A stretch of DNA of 64,000 nt from Flavobacterium enshiense (lineage in GTDB: Bacteria > Bacteroidota > Bacteroidia > Flavobacteriales > Flavobacteriaceae): assembly GCF_022836875.1 (NCBI RefSeq), contig NZ_CP090376.1:2666001-2730000 (forward strand), in the 5' to 3' direction. A program made the translations under genes and the position numbers. Below, one piece after another: positions 61,609 to 64,000 of this stretch; positions within the stretch are counted from its first letter, which is position 1; each line of letters opens with the position of its first letter. The notes under the pieces were generated by a model. That model had not been told where the DNA came from. It made no database searches and worked only from the letters and a program-made list of their open reading frames with translations.

Positions 61609-62415
61609 TTATTTAGAAAATTTTTGTAATTCTTTATCAATATTTGCTAACATTTCGTCAGCTTCTTTTTTATATTTTGTATCTCCTTTATAGCGCACTA
61701 ACCCTGAATAAGCGAATTTCGCATTGTTCAAACGCTCTTCCATCTTGGAAGCTACACTTTTCATTGCGTAATTGTAACAGAATTCCAATTTGTAATACAA
61801 CGCTTCTTCTTTGTGATTAGAACCCGGATAATCCGAAATGAAATTATCCAGAGCTGTTATTCCAGCTTTATAATCATTTATAGGATTTTCAATCAAACCG
61901 TAGGCTTTAGCAATTTCAAAAGCCTTTTTTTCTAATTTATCCCTTAGTTCAGCAATAATTTTGTTTGCCTCGTCATAATGTGCAGATTTTGGATAAGCAT
62001 TAATAAACGTTTGCAATTTATCAATAGCTTTATCAGTATCTACCTGATCTAACGAATAAACCGGAGACAACATTGAATACGATTTAGCTGATAAAAAATA
62101 AGCTTCCTCTCTGTGTGTACTTTTAGGGTATGTTGCAGCGAATGATTCAAACTGATAACCAGCCAAATAATACTGTTCTGTTTTATAATACGATTGTGCA
62201 AACATGTAAAACAATTTTTCAGCCTGAGGCTTACCTCGGTTAGGACCTGCTATCTGCTCGAATAAACGGATGGCTTTTTCATATTTCCCTTTTTCGTATT
62301 TCTGGGTTGCTATTTCATATTTATAAGCCAAATCCTCTGATTTTAAAGCTTTTTGATAAGGACTGCAAGAAACAAACAATACTGAAAAAAGTAAAAAATA
62401 TAAAAATTTGTTCAT
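61609..62415 (-). CDS. bamD: Outer-membrane assembly lipoprotein BamD
   Basis: The 268-residue lipoprotein (signal and lipobox VSC, Cys17) has five TPR-like repeats: KYEKGKYEKAIRLFEQIAG, FYMFAQSYYKTEQYYLAGYQFESF, then SAKSYSMLSPVY, DKLQTFINAYP and DNFISDYPGSNHKEEALYYK. BamD works with BamA to insert outer-membrane proteins. It starts an operon: bamD, rpoZ, coaBC, porD. A 178-nt gap with ferritin's terminators lies upstream. Confidence 0.93.
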   Translation of the reverse strand: MNKFLYFLLFSVLFVSCSPYQKALKSEDLAYKYEIATQKYEKGKYEKAIRLFEQIAGPNRGKPQAEKLFYMFAQSYYKTEQYYLAGYQFESFAATYPKSTHREEAYFLSAKSYSMLSPVYSLDQVDTDKAIDKLQTFINAYPKSAHYDEANKIIAELRDKLEKKAFEIAKAYGLIENPINDYKAGITALDNFISDYPGSNHKEEALYYKLEFCYNYAMKSVASKMEERLNNAKFAYSGLVRYKGDTKYKKEADEMLANIDKELQKFSK

Positions 62416-62531
62416 GTTTTTATTTTCGTTATTATGCCTCTACCCTCAATTTTCATTGATTTAAAAGCAACTGCAAAGTTAATTATTAATTATTGATAAC
62501 AAAATCTTTTTTTTTTACGCTTAAAAAAACG

Positions 62532-62582
62532 AAAGATGCCGGTTTAAAGGCATCTTTAGGCAAACGCTTTTTCAAAGCGTTT
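62532..62582 (-). terminator. Tandem terminators of the ferritin gene
   Basis: Two perfect 9-bp stems follow one another: AAAGATGCC/GGCATCTTT (62532-62540, 62549-62557) and AAACGCTTT/AAAGCGTTT (62562-62570, 62574-62582). Confidence 0.75.
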
Positions 62583-62593
62583 TATTATACTTA

Positions 62594-63100
62594 TTAAGCT
62601 CCGTTTCCGTTACCGCTAAAACTTTTCATATCATTATCAAACAGATACAAACCACCCTTATCATCACCAATCAGGTTTATTTTATCCAAAATCGTTCGAG
62701 CCGTTGCTTCTTCTTCTATTTGTTCTGAAACATACCATTGTAAGAAATTATGCGTTGCATAATCGCGCTCTTCCAACGAAACATGTACTAATTCGTTAAT
62801 GCTCGTTGAAACCATAACCTCATGCTCATACAATTGTGTAAACAGTGCTTTAAATGATGAACAATCTAACACCGGATGTAGTACCGCCGGGATTTCCGCT
62901 TCTCCACCACGCTGATTGGCATACTTCACCAATTTAAGCATGTGCATACGCTCTTCATCTGACTGTTTGTACATAAATGCAGAAATACCTTCAAAGCCCT
63001 GAACTTCAGCCCAAGACGCCATTGCCAAATAAATTTGTGAAGAATCTGCCTCTACCTTAATCTGTTTATTAATCGCCTCCTGAATAGTTTTAGATAACAT
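62594..63100 (-). CDS. Ferritin
   Basis: The 168-residue four-helix protein stores iron in a 24-mer shell. Ferroxidase ligands are present in VEADSSQIYLAMASW (Glu17), SDEERMHMLKLVKYANQRGG (Glu50, His53) and YEHEVMVSTSINELV (Glu94) with YVSEQIEEEATA (Gln/Glu). The Ser/Gly-rich end is a flexible tail. It is 23 nt downstream of the dapA stop and may be read from the dapA promoter; I see no box of its own in that gap. Confidence 0.93.
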   Translation of the reverse strand: MLSKTIQEAINKQIKVEADSSQIYLAMASWAEVQGFEGISAFMYKQSDEERMHMLKLVKYANQRGGEAEIPAVLHPVLDCSSFKALFTQLYEHEVMVSTSINELVHVSLEERDYATHNFLQWYVSEQIEEEATARTILDKINLIGDDKGGLYLFDNDMKSFSGNGNGA

Positions 63101-63123
63101 AGCTGTACGGTTTTAATGTTTTG

Positions 63124-64000
63124 CTAATTTACAATTTTCTTTACAAAAGCATCAAGTCGATTTGCTAAATCTTCGTTAACGTTCACCAACGGTAAACGCA
63201 ATGTGTTCTCCGACAAGCCTAACGATTTGAAAATTTCTTTTATCCCTCCAGGATTTCCCTGTTCAAAAATCATATCAATACTGTCAGCCAATAAATAATG
63301 CAATTTATAAGCTTCGTCTACTTTTCTCTGTAATCCCAAACGAACCATCTCTGAGAATTCTTTCGGAAAACCTTCTCCGATAACCGAGATAACACCTGCC
63401 CCACCGGCCAAAACCATAGGAAGTGTAATCATGTCGTCTCCAGAAATCACAAGGAAATCCTTAGGTTTATCCTGAATTAGTTTCATCGCCTGAACAATAT
63501 CTCCCGCCGCTTCTTTAATCCCGATAACATTTTTAAAATCATTCGCCAGACGCATTACCGTTGAAGGCAACATATTACTCGCAGTTCTTCCAGGCACATT
63601 ATACAAAATTACAGGCAGCGGAGAAGCTTCTGCAACCATCTTGAAATGCTGATAAATCCCTTCCTGGGTAGGCTTATTATAATATGGAGAAACTGAAAGT
63701 AAAGCCGAAAAACCTGAAAAATCTCTAGTCTTTAACTCCTCAACCACTTTCGCTGTATTATTTCCTCCAACACCTAAAACCAACGGCAATCTTCCGTTGT
63801 TAGCCTCTTTAATGGTACTGATAACCAATTCTTTTTCTTCAGAACTAAGGGTTGCTGATTCGGCAGTGGTTCCCAGAACAACCAAATATTCCACACCTCC
63901 GTCAATAACATAATTTACGATTCTTTTAAGCGCTTCTACGTCAACAGAAAAATCCTTTTTAAATGGGGTTACCAAAGCAACACCCGTTCCCATAAATGAT
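63124..64000 (-). CDS. dapA: 4-hydroxy-tetrahydrodipicolinate synthase (5' end cut by window)
   Basis: DapA condenses pyruvate and aspartate semialdehyde in lysine and peptidoglycan synthesis. The TIM-barrel protein has GTTAESATL (about 42-50), [15 protein letters not shown], the [14 protein letters not shown] loop with the catalytic Tyr, and the Schiff-base lysine in IGIKEAAGD (about 158). An ATG exists at 63993, but the frame stays open to the window edge (HF before [11 protein letters not shown]). Homologues begin a few residues earlier, so the true start is probably just outside. Confidence 0.93.
   Translation of the reverse strand, partial: SFMGTGVALVTPFKKDFSVDVEALKRIVNYVIDGGVEYLVVLGTTAESATLSSEEKELVISTIKEANNGRLPLVLGVGGNNTAKVVEELKTRDFSGFSALLSVSPYYNKPTQEGIYQHFKMVAEASPLPVILYNVPGRTASNMLPSTVMRLANDFKNVIGIKEAAGDIVQAMKLIQDKPKDFLVISGDDMITLPMVLAGGAGVISVIGEGFPKEFSEMVRLGLQRKVDEAYKLHYLLADSIDMIFEQGNPGGIKEIFKSLGLSENTLRLPLVNVNEDLANRLDAFVKKIVN

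Noticed and set aside
1..64000. CRISPR array, tRNA or rRNA gene, complete IS element or prophage
   Set aside because: I scanned the gaps and saw no regular spacer-repeat array, tRNA-like cloverleaf, rRNA sequence, transposase or phage genes.

Overview
This 64-kb window is ordinary, AT-rich, gene-dense chromosome from a member of the Flavobacteriaceae, most likely Flavobacterium or a close relative. The evidence is many promoters of the Bacteroidetes type (-7 box TAnnTTTG), type IX secretion features (a PorD-like protein and a cargo with a C-terminal sorting domain), an RprXY-like two-component pair, Bacteroidetes-type RpoZ and BamD, and an arginine cluster with the acyl-ornithine carbamoyltransferase typical of Bacteroidetes. 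I see no tRNA, rRNA, CRISPR array, complete insertion sequence or prophage.

Layout. 1-6 kb: the end of thrC, gcvT, a YebC regulator, a cysteine-synthase-like enzyme, oligopeptidase B and YbaB. 6.2-13.6 kb: a minus-strand phosphate block (pstS, pstC, pstA, pstB, phoU) followed upstream by an OprO/P-like porin and a DUF2490 protein. 13.7-25.4 kb: a large RluA-type pseudouridine synthase, threonine aldolase, prfB with a programmed frameshift, a flavin reductase, glyA, fumarylacetoacetase, an orphan lipoprotein, and a propeller protein next to a secreted amidase. 25.5-33.9 kb: an arginine operon (GNAT, argG, argC, argD, argF', argB, argE, argH) preceded by an attenuator-like leader. 34-47.5 kb: ytxJ, clpB, an MFS carrier, small secreted proteins, smpB, pcm, dehydrogenases, DUF1015 and YggS. 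47.6-55.8 kb: an exonuclease/GIY-YIG fusion, a potassium channel, miaA, a thioesterase, RprXY, coaE and a glycosyltransferase. 56-64 kb: fabV, recN, porD, coaBC, rpoZ, bamD, ferritin and dapA.

How it works together. The Pst block brings phosphate in. Two of its promoters carry three TTAA-containing direct repeats at exact 11-bp spacing, which look like Pho boxes. The arginine operon holds every step from acyl-glutamate to arginine. Its leader encodes a 27-residue peptide with three CGG arginine codons in twelve residues, followed by hairpins, as expected for ribosome-mediated attenuation. The carbamoyltransferase has Ala90 where the acetyl-specific enzyme has Glu and the succinyl-specific enzyme has Pro. 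The envelope and stress genes (clpB, ytxJ, bamD, porD) are housekeeping.

Points most worth a second look: PstC carries a PstS-like substrate-binding segment between its first two membrane helices; a copy of the glyA 3' end plus its terminator flanks the flavin reductase module; the arginine leader; residue 90 of ArgF'; a sigma-54-like clpB promoter with repeated upstream sites; an eight-G tract in the porin; an orphan type IX sorting domain; and several intergenic structured or palindromic repeats.
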